Notes under the pieces: model-generated
Told to the model about the DNA's origin: nothing
The model's input: only the letters and a program-made list of their open reading frames with translations
Database searches by the model: none
Made by a program: the position numbers and the translations under genes
NCBI GenBank assembly: GCA_027486675.1
Contig: JAIXOQ010000021.1
Coordinates: 1-36,799 of the forward strand
Direction of reading: 5' to 3'
Length of the DNA: 36,799 nucleotides
From: Pseudomonadota bacterium
GTDB lineage: Bacteria; Bdellovibrionota; UBA1018; CAIMNF01
Part shown: positions 12,843 through 19,889 of the stretch, in pieces
Layout of the letters: the number at the start of each line of letters is the position of its first letter
Numbering within the stretch: position 1 is the first letter of the stretch

Positions 12843-13389
12843 GGTCCAACAAAACAATGGCAAGGCCATGACGCTTTCAGTGAACAATGATCTAAGTGTT
12901 ACCATTATCCAACAAGAAGGTAGCGAATGGCTTATGATGATTAATGATGTTGCTTCAGGCTATGGAGTTAATATTCAAACAATCCATTCACACCTTTCAA
13001 ATCATTCAGATGAGTTTATTGAAGGTGTTCACTTTTTACCTGCTTACGAAAATTTCGTAAGCAGCCAAAGGCGCAAGATGAAGATGCTTACCAAAGCAGG
13101 TGTGATTCGCCTCGGGTTCTTTATTAAAAGTGAACGTGCCAAGATTTTCCGGAACTGGGCCGAACAAATTGTACTGGCAGTTACGGCACCCAATGTACAA
13201 TTGCCCAAGGCTTCGCGCCGCAACCACAACCGACTTAGCAAGGATCGGTTGGTGGAAATCCTTAGCCTGGTGGCTTTGGTGGATGACAAGGAGGTACGCA
13301 CGGCATTGGTGCAAAAACTTATGCCCAACCTGGACATCCCATCTATTCAGTTGCAACTGCCATTGGTGGTAAAAGGAGGTGCAAAATGA
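12835..13389 (+). CDS. Bro/ORF6N-type phage regulator or antirepressor (second of two)
   Basis: This 184-residue protein has an N-terminal domain (residues ~20-110) of Bro-N/ORF6N character: MMINDVASGYGVNIQTIHSH, FIEGVHF, KMLTKAGVIRLGFFIKSERA, KIFRNWAEQIVLAV. The C-terminal ~70 residues are basic then hydrophobic. The ATG at 12835 was chosen because AAAAGGAGGG lies just upstream (12821-12830), a strong Shine-Dalgarno rarely seen in this phage. That site is complementary to CCTCCTTT of the upstream structured RNA. Its stop overlaps the next start (ATGA). It probably acts in the lysis-lysogeny or early-late switch. Confidence 0.65.
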   Translation: MNKVQQNNGKAMTLSVNNDLSVTIIQQEGSEWLMMINDVASGYGVNIQTIHSHLSNHSDEFIEGVHFLPAYENFVSSQRRKMKMLTKAGVIRLGFFIKSERAKIFRNWAEQIVLAVTAPNVQLPKASRRNHNRLSKDRLVEILSLVALVDDKEVRTALVQKLMPNLDIPSIQLQLPLVVKGGAK

Positions 13390-13607
13390 TTGCATTACGG
13401 AATAATCAGGTACAGGTATCCACTGGCGCGGATGCTGAAGATTGGAGCATTCGCTTACGCTACCGGCTTATGATCCTGTCGGCAGCCGCCGCTAATCCGA
13501 ATAATGGTCCGGCCATACTGGAAGCCATCTCATCTGAAATTGATTTTATGCTTGAGATGATACCCGACGAGGCGCAAATGAAAAAGGCGCTTGTCACTGA
13601 AAAGTAA
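13386..13607 (+). CDS. Small hypothetical protein of the regulator operon
   Basis: This 73-residue helical product (IRLRYRLMILSAAAANPNNG region) has no recognised domain. It starts at the ATG overlapping the previous stop, preceded at 6 bp by AAAAGGAGGT (13371-13380), the second strong Shine-Dalgarno in this operon. It is the last rightward gene before a terminator at 13622. It may be an accessory to the regulator upstream. Confidence 0.6.
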   Translation: MIALRNNQVQVSTGADAEDWSIRLRYRLMILSAAAANPNNGPAILEAISSEIDFMLEMIPDEAQMKKALVTEK

Positions 13608-13621
13608 AGGCTACAATTGAC

Positions 13622-13659
13622 AGCGGCCCCGATCGGTTGATCGGGACCGCTTTGTTTTA
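13622..13659 (+). terminator. Intrinsic terminator between convergent operons
   Basis: AGCGG (13622-13626) and CCCGATC (13628-13634) pair with GATCGGG (13639-13645) and CCGCT (13647-13651) around the loop GGTT, with one C-A mismatch. TTGTTTTA follows. It ends the rightward regulator operon. The leftward head operon ends at 13657 and would also meet this hairpin, though without a T tract on that side. Confidence 0.85.
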
Positions 13660-14151
13660 CTGGATAATGTCAGGATGGACACAGAAATCCGGTCCGGTAC
13701 CTTGCCAGGGCTGGTAAGGTGATTCCGGTGGTGTAGGAAAATCGGTACACTCAAAGCGCAAGCGCCACACTCGGTAATCAGATCGTTTATCCTTTTGAAA
13801 TCCACGGTACTGCAGCGTGGCAAATGAGGTGCCGGATAGGCCGGTAAGGGCAATCCGCACCGCTTCCACTGTGTCTATATGTTGCAGTGCCTGTTCGCTG
13901 AACGTGACGTCGGCTTTGCTGTGGGTACGCTCGCGCAGGCGAAAGCCAACGGCCACCTCAATCTGCACTACGCCTTCGGTGTTGGTCGGGCTTATATTGG
14001 TGTAATCACCCGACGTAAATGAAAACAAGGCACATGGCCATGATACCGGAGGCGGTTCTGCATCCAATTGTCCCAGGTCGTAATCGACCCACTTAATGGC
14101 TGTAACCTTGGTTGCAATGGTGTCCCGGATGGATTTAAACAGTGCTTTCAT
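13657..14151 (-). CDS. Head-tail joining or tail-terminator protein (candidate)
   Basis: This 164-residue protein has the features of small neck/terminator proteins: an N-terminal helix (MKALFKSIRDTIATKVTAIK), a beta strand IEVAVGFRLRERT, a helix ALQHIDTVEAVRIALTGLSG, and a final strand RVWRLRFECTDF. Proteins of this plan cap the tail tube or join it to the head. It is the last gene of the leftward head operon, after the G-like gene. Specific identity is not certain. Confidence 0.6.
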   Translation of the reverse strand: MKALFKSIRDTIATKVTAIKWVDYDLGQLDAEPPPVSWPCALFSFTSGDYTNISPTNTEGVVQIEVAVGFRLRERTHSKADVTFSEQALQHIDTVEAVRIALTGLSGTSFATLQYRGFQKDKRSDYRVWRLRFECTDFPTPPESPYQPWQGTGPDFCVHPDIIQ

Positions 14152-14192
14152 CGTGTGTAATTAATCGTTATTAAAAGCGTTTTCAGGCGGAT

Positions 14193-14627
14193 TTAAAGGT
14201 TCTTAAGATACTGGTCCAAAAAGCGCTGGGCTTTCTCCTTGATCTTTTTGTCCAGGTATGCTGATTGGCCTACAAACTGACGCTTGGGCATATCGAAACC
14301 TTTGCCTCGTCCGGCGCGCAAGCCTTCGTTGTGTACCTTTTCGTATTCCAAAGGAAACACGAAATCAACCTGGTTGCCGTGCGCTCTGCCTTTTAGTGCA
14401 TGACCTTTCAAAGTTCCCTTTTGCACCAACAATGCCCGCTTTGCTGGATTCTTGTCGGTTTTCTTACGCACTGGCCATTTGGCCAAACTGACATCCGTAA
14501 AGCCTTCATCTTTGAAGTTCTTTGCATGGAACTGTTCAGCCTCTACGGCAATAATATCGTTTGCGATGCGCCGCTCGATGTTGGGCAGTTCGGCAGCCAG
14601 CTTTGCGAAAAATTGTTGTGGATTCAT
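14193..14627 (-). CDS. Phage virion morphogenesis protein, Mu gpG-like
   Basis: This 144-residue protein starts with a helical segment (FFAKLAAELPNIERRIANDI), then NFKDEGFTDVSLAKWPVRKK, RALLVQKGTLKGHALKG, VHNEGLRAGRGKGFDMPKRQF and a basic C-terminal helix. The order W-PxxKK, L--KG-L, H--G, and P-RQF-G-S is the signature of the gpG / tail-completion family. It works in head-tail joining or tail assembly. It follows the F-like gene in the leftward operon, as in Mu (F then G). Confidence 0.75.
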   Translation of the reverse strand: MNPQQFFAKLAAELPNIERRIANDIIAVEAEQFHAKNFKDEGFTDVSLAKWPVRKKTDKNPAKRALLVQKGTLKGHALKGRAHGNQVDFVFPLEYEKVHNEGLRAGRGKGFDMPKRQFVGQSAYLDKKIKEKAQRFLDQYLKNL

Positions 14628-14650
14628 CTTAAGTCCTTATCTTTGTGGTG

Positions 14651-14704
14651 AGCCTTGTGCAAGTGGTCGGTTTGCTAACCGACAGGTAGCGCAGGGCTTT
14701 TTTT
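14651..14704 (+). terminator. Rightward intrinsic terminator inside the leftward head operon
   Basis: AGCCTTGTGC (14651-14660) pairs over ten positions (two G-U) with GCGCAGGGCT (14689-14698), enclosing a 7-bp hairpin GTCGGTT/AACCGAC (14666-14683). Seven T residues follow (14698-14704). The polarity is that of a plus-strand terminator, opposite to the genes around it. It lies between the F-like and G-like genes and touches the F-like stop codon. It may block antisense transcription from the converging operon or end a short antisense RNA. Confidence 0.6.
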
Positions 14705-15956
14705 ATGGGCCTGCAAAATCGGGTGCGGTATCGGTGATCGCATGTAAGCCGATCCGCTCCACGCCATCGTCATTGAGCCGCCGCCAAAAGTTGAAGTAGT
14801 ACTTTTCCTCCCCCAATTCGAGCAAATAGTAATACCAGTTGAGTACGCCCTGGTGTGCTCCTCGATCGGGCGCAACGCCCAGGTAGCGCAGTTTTTCACC
14901 ACTGATCAGTTGCAGCACATACAGCAACTGGTTGCGCCAGGCTGCCTGTCGGTGCGGCTTGCCGGTGATCGTTTTCACTTCGCCTCCAGTGATCGTGGCT
15001 GCTTGTGACATGCCCTGGTAGGTTTCGCTGAACGAGTCCACCAAGTTTTCTTTACTCCAATCCCGTACCTCATCCCTACTGATCGAGGCATGGAAGGCTT
15101 TAGACTGATCGTGCAATGCTTCACGATCGAGCGGTGATACTTTAAAGTATGGATGGTCCTCGTCAAATATCTTTGATGTTTTACCAGGATTATGCCGGAA
15201 CCCTGGAGGTATTTTTACCTCACTAAGATCCTCTCCAAAAGTCACAGGCTGATCAGTTTGAACCAGGAAACATCTGCATTCCCAACCATTCTTAGGAGCA
15301 TGTATATCCCAAAATGGATCATCAATAGCACGTATGACACCTTCAAGTGGGCGATGGCTATCTCGTACACGCTCATCATGAGCTGTTATATACCTAAGAT
15401 TTGGATACAGATCTTTTCGTTTTTCAAATTCTGCCCAACTTTCTGCTGCTTGTGCATTTCCTATGGTTGCCTGTAGTTCAGCCTTAAGCCATGTTTTATT
15501 ATGGCGTTTCATAATCCTTGCCGCCTCTTTATCCCAAGCGGCTCGGCTCAAGCCCTTGGCTTTCAATGCCCGTAATTCCTCGATCATGCGATGCTGCTTG
15601 TGTGCTGCAAAATCGCGCAAGTTTTGCTCGATGCGCTGAAACCTTTCCCACTCCGCAAGTGATGATGCTTCACTGAAACGCTTACCAAATCCGGCCTCTG
15701 CATGATTTCGAAACCTTGTAAAGTGTTCGAGCCACATGGCTTTATCGATGCGGTTGGGTAGTATGGTTTGATTCCATACGCCTTCCAAGAAATCCTTTTC
15801 TACCTGAGCCGATATTTTGCGCCACCGAATATCCAAGCCTTCAGCCAATAATACGGTGGTTGCCGTTCCGCATGTTGCGCAACTGCACCCTGGCGGATGT
15901 TCGAGGCCGTAGAGCGCGATCAGATCAATCCCGCGCTGCGCGCTACGGCTTAGGAC
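14703..15956 (-). CDS. Mu F-like head morphogenesis protein, probably made as a -1 frameshift extension of the portal
   Basis: The frame encodes a minor head protein of the Mu gpF / SPP1 gp7 family: a long helical N-terminal half and then LRYITAHDERVRDSHRPLEG, DDPFWDIHAPKNGWECRCFL near the middle. The first ATG/GTG/TTG codon is TTG at 15848, but the frame stays open upstream and encodes IDLIALYGLEHPPGCSC-TC, which looks like a genuine N-terminus with paired cysteines. No ATG, GTG or TTG exists between the preceding in-frame stop (near 15979) and 15848. The A AAA AAG heptamer at 15962-15956 in the portal gene leads by -1 slippage exactly into this frame. The 417 residues here would give an 843-residue portal fusion. 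An alternative is initiation at ATT, CTG or TTG. Confidence 0.8.
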   Translation of the reverse strand, partial: VLSRSAQRGIDLIALYGLEHPPGCSCATCGTATTVLLAEGLDIRWRKISAQVEKDFLEGVWNQTILPNRIDKAMWLEHFTRFRNHAEAGFGKRFSEASSLAEWERFQRIEQNLRDFAAHKQHRMIEELRALKAKGLSRAAWDKEAARIMKRHNKTWLKAELQATIGNAQAAESWAEFEKRKDLYPNLRYITAHDERVRDSHRPLEGVIRAIDDPFWDIHAPKNGWECRCFLVQTDQPVTFGEDLSEVKIPPGFRHNPGKTSKIFDEDHPYFKVSPLDREALHDQSKAFHASISRDEVRDWSKENLVDSFSETYQGMSQAATITGGEVKTITGKPHRQAAWRNQLLYVLQLISGEKLRYLGVAPDRGAHQGVLNWYYYLLELGEEKYYFNFWRRLNDDGVERIGLHAITDTAPDFAGP

Positions 15957-15962
15957 TTTTTT
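15907..15962 (-). promoter_or_regulatory. Candidate -1 programmed frameshift site, portal to F-like
   Basis: Reading on the minus strand: the slippery heptamer A AAA AAG (15962-15956, in phase with portal codons Lys-Lys), a 7-nt spacer that includes the portal stop TAA (15952-15950), then a stem-loop. The stem's 5' arm CCGTAGCGCG (15948-15939) pairs with CGCG-CT-CTACGG (15918-15907) over 10 bp with a 2-nt bulge and a 20-nt loop. This is the dnaX-type heptamer with a spacer and stem of the usual geometry. Confidence 0.7.
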
Positions 15963-17233
15963 CCAGTCTTGGGTTTGCCTTTAGGCTCATTAGTATTGGG
16001 CGGATCGGCTGGCTCTGTTTCTTCATCTTCCATCACTTCCCCATGCTCCGGTTTTGGGATCATGTATTTTTCATACCAGTAGTCCTCTGGTATAGGTACC
16101 ATGCCCGCAACCTTGATGTCAATATCCAGGCGTGCCGGCAGGCTCAATCCATCACCATCTTCGAAGGCAAAAACACCGCCTTCTACCTGGTAGCCAAGTC
16201 CTGCCAGGTATCGGGTCAGGTCTTCATTCAGAATTGACAATATAAACTCGCGATCATCCTTGTGCAGTTCATCCTGAGTTTTCATCTGCGTTTCGCTTTG
16301 CGCATACCCTGAATGTTTGGCCTCTGTGGTGGTCATGCTGTTCCCCAATATGGTCACGCTCATTTCCTCATTGCATGCCGCAATCAGAAAACGGAATATA
16401 TCGTTGCTGCTCGACCCGGCAGTGGGATTAAAGAATTCGAGTTTGGCATCTTCCGGAGCCACTACGTACCCTGCGGCTCCGGCCTGGCTCAGCGCCTGCT
16501 CCAGTATTTGACGGCTTGGCTCGTTGTTGTACGTTGCCCAACGAAAAGGCATACCGAACACCTCGGCAAATTCAGCCCAGTCGCCAAACCCTCCTCTTTT
16601 GAAGATTACATGTGGGCAGCACTCTAATATAAGTCCAAGATCATCTGGATCTCCTACCTCAATACAAAACCGATTGAGAGGATCCTGCCGATAAGGCAAG
16701 CCACTAATGTCATAGGCATTTTGTGTTACGATGCCGAATTTGGGCTTTACGTGTTTGCGAGGGATCAGGTTACTTACCCCTACTTCGGCGCTGCCTGGCG
16801 CTGGCCAGTATAACTCCATTAGGCTATGCCCCCAGAAGCGAGACTCCAACGACCAGCGCAAGAACTTTTTAAAGAACTTTTTACGGGTAAGATCTTTGAT
16901 GGCATCATCCACCTTTCCGTCTTTGTGGAAAGATATGGGCGTATTGGTGATCCTGGCGATGCGTTGATTGATAAGCTGCTTAAGCCGACCGTCCAAGAGG
17001 ATCTCTGTATATAGGTCGTACAAAAGTGAACGCTGTTGCGTTCTTTGTTCGGCAGCCATAAGAGCCAGTCGCCATTTCTGTATGTCCTGGCTTTGTCGTA
17101 CATTAGGACGAACCGTTACATGGTTGATCACCACGCCTTGTTGATCGGCAGATACTTTAGTGGTATCTTCGGTTTTTATGTCGACCGTTTCCATTTTAAG
17201 GCGACGGTATTTATCATTGATGGTCTCTGCCAT
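15950..17233 (-). CDS. Portal protein, Mu gp29-like (DUF935)
   Basis: This 427-residue protein follows the DUF935 plan: an N-terminal DIQKWRLALMAAEQRTQQRS, L-DL-TEILLDGRLKQLINQR, FLRWSLESRFWGHSLMELYW, a central FGMPFRWATYNNEPS, and a C-terminal STTTEAKH-type helix (ILGNSMTTTEAKHSGYAQSE) lining the channel. It forms the dodecameric DNA entry ring and binds the terminase encoded upstream. The ATG at 17233 is the natural start. Its last codons contain the A AAA AAG heptamer, so a fraction of ribosomes may read on into the F-like frame. A 130-bp gap separates it from the gp36-like gene. Confidence 0.88.
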   Translation of the reverse strand: MAETINDKYRRLKMETVDIKTEDTTKVSADQQGVVINHVTVRPNVRQSQDIQKWRLALMAAEQRTQQRSLLYDLYTEILLDGRLKQLINQRIARITNTPISFHKDGKVDDAIKDLTRKKFFKKFLRWSLESRFWGHSLMELYWPAPGSAEVGVSNLIPRKHVKPKFGIVTQNAYDISGLPYRQDPLNRFCIEVGDPDDLGLILECCPHVIFKRGGFGDWAEFAEVFGMPFRWATYNNEPSRQILEQALSQAGAAGYVVAPEDAKLEFFNPTAGSSSNDIFRFLIAACNEEMSVTILGNSMTTTEAKHSGYAQSETQMKTQDELHKDDREFILSILNEDLTRYLAGLGYQVEGGVFAFEDGDGLSLPARLDIDIKVAGMVPIPEDYWYEKYMIPKPEHGEVMEDEETEPADPPNTNEPKGKPKTGKKS

Positions 17234-17363
17234 TATAAACAGACTGTTTGAAATGCACTTAAATAAAACCTTTTGTTTGTTAAGGCGTGTATTCGTGCGC
17301 GGACGGTTTAAAAGCCTTCCACAGCGTCTTAAATAGCCTTAAAACTATATTCGGGTGTCGATC

Positions 17364-17771
17364 CTAAAAGCGGTTTGAACGCTTTGGAAGGCTCCCGTAA
17401 ACAATATGTGTTTGTTGGGTTACTTGCCGTCTTGGCAGATCATTGTAATGCTCTGTTTTTGAGGCCGACTTTAACCAGGCTACAGCACGGTTATATCGGG
17501 CTTGCCGGTCGGACACATCCTGCCCACTTTGCAGGCGAGCAACGATCAAGTAGATGGCAATATCACTACCAAGGTCAAGGATCAGGGCGTGACGGTTTGT
17601 TCCCGTCTTGCTGAAGATGGCGTCTACATCGAACGTATCAAACAGGTAGGTGCGCATTTCCGATTCAGCCGCGCTCATCGCCTGCGTGATAAGGGTATCG
17701 TCAGCCCTGGTTATTTCATCCAACTCGTCATCGAGTATTTTTACTAATAAATCTGCTTTCTGTAAAAACAT
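17364..17771 (-). CDS. Mu gp36-like protein (DUF1320), head-tail connector
   Basis: This 135-residue protein matches the gp36/DUF1320 pattern: FLQKADLLVKILDDELDEIT, DDTLITQAMSAAESEMRTYL, LILDLGSDIAIYLIVARLQS, RYNRAVAWLKSAS. The family resembles head-completion connector proteins of the gp6/gp15 type. In Mu it follows the capsid; here it sits between terminase and portal, a rearranged position. The start at 17771 lies one base after the terminase stop. A longer frame to 18044 runs inside the terminase gene and was rejected. Confidence 0.8.
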   Translation of the reverse strand: MFLQKADLLVKILDDELDEITRADDTLITQAMSAAESEMRTYLFDTFDVDAIFSKTGTNRHALILDLGSDIAIYLIVARLQSGQDVSDRQARYNRAVAWLKSASKTEHYNDLPRRQVTQQTHIVYGSLPKRSNRF

Positions 17772-17772
17772 A

Positions 17773-19287
17773 TCAGTATTTATTTTTAGATCGCTTTTCC
17801 TGATGAACCGTAATCGGTGCCATCTGGCGCAACTTGTTATTGATAATCCAAACGGCTCCTTCAACAGCATCTGGTCCGTCATCGTGAGCAGGTAAATTGG
17901 GTTCGATTGCCTTGAACTGTTCTTCCAGGCGCTGCATGTGCGGGTCATCCCGTTCATCTTCGTTGAGGATAAGTGATCCGCGTCGGTTGATCGGCTCCAG
18001 GTTGCCCTCGATGCGACTGAACTTATCCGGCTTTGCCCGATCATCCGGGCTTACGGCCAGTGTGCCCTCTGCCTTTTCCATGTTGCGCAGTGCGGGCATA
18101 AATACATCCTGATACCAGGCATCCTGGAATCCGTTGCATTCGACGTAGTTGTACAATTGGCTTCTATCATTGATATATGCCTTGTAGTCATACCACCACT
18201 TCAGCATGGTATTCAGCGTCGTTTGTTCCAGCCTGGCCTTAATGATGTAGTAATCGCCGTTAAGTTCGCCAACCAATGGAATGGCCTTGAAGTCATTGGT
18301 GCGGCTGTTTTTGTAACTCGCATCACAGTACGCAACCAAAAACCGGAACTTATTCAAGGGTGGCACTTTACCGTATTTAATATCCCGGAAAACAGATCCC
18401 TCATTGATCGGGTTATTGAAATACTCCTTTTGCCCGGAGGCATAGGAGATTTTCGATAGCATGTAATTGACCTCGGCAGCGCTGTAACGCTCTTTCCAAC
18501 TGGGGTTGCCCTTTTTGTCCAGGATATTGATTTGCTCGAAATCATCCGCTTTTTTGCTGGCTCTTACAACAATGCCATCTTTGGCGATGATGTTTCCAAC
18601 AATCACGAAGCGCTTTCGCCCTGATATGGACATGGTAGGCCAAAGTGCCTGTTCAATCCAGTCCCACTTCTTTTTCAGCCGTACCGGGTTGCGGGCTTCT
18701 TCATCGGTGTCTATATCATCGATGAGGATAAAGTCTGGACGCTTTTCTTCGTTGCGGCTACCGCGCGGTGATTGACCAGATCCGAGCGCCCTGAACGAGC
18801 AGCCATCTGCTGTGATAAACTTGCCGACCTCCCAACCACGCCAAGACTTTTGTTGTCCAAAATCATGCATGATCCTTGGATTGCTTTCCAACTGGATCAT
18901 CATGGGCATAAGCAACTCAGAGGCATTATCGTAGGAGTGCGATACCAGCAGCATGTTGAAAAGCCGACCATTAAACTTTTCAAACAGGGGAATAAACAAA
19001 CCAGCCGTGACTGATTTGGCATGTTCGCGCGCCCAGGCACGAACGATGTATATCTTATCGGAAGCGGCAATTTTCTTAGCAAAGTTTAAATGGAACTTTG
19101 CAAATGGAGCCGTTGCGTAATTGGGAAAATAGTACTGGCAAAATGCTTCAAAGTTCCCGAGCAGTTTTTTGATACGGGCTTGCTTTTCCTTATCCGTTTC
19201 ATTGAATGGAACGGGAATATCTCGCTCAACCGATTTTCGGTAGGCTTCCCAGCGCTGCATGGTTTGCTTATCCGTTATCTGGCTCAT
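17773..19287 (-). CDS. Terminase large subunit (Mu gp28-like)
   Basis: This 504-residue protein has an adenine-binding/Walker A-like region IVRAWAREHAKSV (residues 81-93), Walker B FILIDDID (186-193 with D190-D191) and an RNase H-like nuclease domain starting at VAYCDASYKNSRTND (D322). It ends with the C-terminal signature DDGPDAVEGA near residue 475. It cuts and translocates DNA into proheads; in Mu-like phages it starts from the left-end pac site and packages flanking host DNA. Its start overlaps the small-subunit stop (ATGA). Confidence 0.93.
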   Translation of the reverse strand: MSQITDKQTMQRWEAYRKSVERDIPVPFNETDKEKQARIKKLLGNFEAFCQYYFPNYATAPFAKFHLNFAKKIAASDKIYIVRAWAREHAKSVTAGLFIPLFEKFNGRLFNMLLVSHSYDNASELLMPMMIQLESNPRIMHDFGQQKSWRGWEVGKFITADGCSFRALGSGQSPRGSRNEEKRPDFILIDDIDTDEEARNPVRLKKKWDWIEQALWPTMSISGRKRFVIVGNIIAKDGIVVRASKKADDFEQINILDKKGNPSWKERYSAAEVNYMLSKISYASGQKEYFNNPINEGSVFRDIKYGKVPPLNKFRFLVAYCDASYKNSRTNDFKAIPLVGELNGDYYIIKARLEQTTLNTMLKWWYDYKAYINDRSQLYNYVECNGFQDAWYQDVFMPALRNMEKAEGTLAVSPDDRAKPDKFSRIEGNLEPINRRGSLILNEDERDDPHMQRLEEQFKAIEPNLPAHDDGPDAVEGAVWIINNKLRQMAPITVHQEKRSKNKY

Positions 19288-19718
19288 CGCTTCAACATTG
19301 ATTTGATGAATGAATCAAACAGCGTGACAACCTCGGCAGACTTTTCCGGAGCATGCGCGCGTACGAAGTCACAGAACTCCATGCCTACTTCTACCCGTTC
19401 GCCAATGTTGATTTCCGTTTCGAGGTTACGGATTGCTGCAGTCAATTTGGTAAGTACGTCGGCTTCTTTACTATCTGCCCAACCAACTTCCCTTTGGTCA
19501 ATACTGCTTGTGAGTTTTTCTATTTGCTCGTACAGTCTACCGACCTGTTCGCTTTTGGTCACGAGCAAGCTTTTACGAAGGCGCTCCCATCCACCTTCGT
19601 TTACCCATTTGGACATGGTTTGCTCCGATACCTCCGTGCGGGAAGCAACCTCTTTTTGTGTTAGGCGTTCCCGGACGTACAACAATTTTGCGAACTCTTT
19701 TTGCTGGTCTTTATTCAT
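19284..19718 (-). CDS. Terminase small subunit-like protein (gp27/DUF1804-like)
   Basis: This 144-residue protein has an N-terminal helix-turn-helix (AKLLYVRERLTQKEVASRTE, VSEQTMSKWVNEGGWERLRK) as in many small terminases and the DUF1804/gp27 family, followed by a helical coiled-coil region (QVGRLYEQIEKLTSSIDQRE) suited to oligomerisation. It recognises phage DNA for packaging. It is the first gene of the leftward operon. Confidence 0.82.
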   Translation of the reverse strand: MNKDQQKEFAKLLYVRERLTQKEVASRTEVSEQTMSKWVNEGGWERLRKSLLVTKSEQVGRLYEQIEKLTSSIDQREVGWADSKEADVLTKLTAAIRNLETEINIGERVEVGMEFCDFVRAHAPEKSAEVVTLFDSFIKSMLKR

Positions 19719-19738
19719 TCCGCACTTTCTATTTACTA

Positions 19739-19746
19739 CAAAGGAA
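19739..19746 (-). promoter_or_regulatory. Possible leftward late promoter -7 element
   Basis: On the minus strand TTCCTTTG lies about 20-28 bp before the small-terminase ATG and differs by one base from TAnnTTTG. It resembles the box of the rightward late promoter (TTTCTTTG). No clear -33 element is present, which is usual for activator-dependent promoters. Coordinates are good to within a base or two. Confidence 0.3.
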
Positions 19747-19777
19747 AGCCCGCTATACCTATATATATAATGTCCTT

Positions 19778-19809
19778 AAGACTGTCATAACGGCGCAAAA
19801 GACTGTCAT
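19778..19809. promoter_or_regulatory. Tandem 11-bp repeats in the divergent late intergenic region
   Basis: AAGACTGTCAT occurs at 19778-19788 and 19799-19809. The 21-bp period is two helical turns. They lie between the two divergent late operons, about 30 bp upstream of the rightward -33 element. They are the best candidates for the binding site of a late activator that serves both directions. Confidence 0.55.
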
Positions 19810-19837
19810 TATGGCTTGATTGAGCATCTACAGACAA

Positions 19838-19870
19838 TTTGGACAGGCGCGCAATGTGATACTTTCTTTG
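19838..19870 (+). promoter_or_regulatory. Candidate rightward late promoter
   Basis: TTTG at 19838-19841 is followed after 21 bp by TTTCTTTG at 19863-19870, one base from TAnnTTTG. The start would fall near 19876, about 14 bp before the protease ATG. The non-ideal -7 box fits activator dependence. Confidence 0.45.
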
Positions 19871-19889
19871 TATCGCACAAGGGCAAAAC

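Noticed and set aside
17772-18044. N-terminal extension of the gp36-like gene
   Set aside because: It lies inside the terminase coding sequence; the ATG at 17771, one base after the terminase stop, fits the family start.
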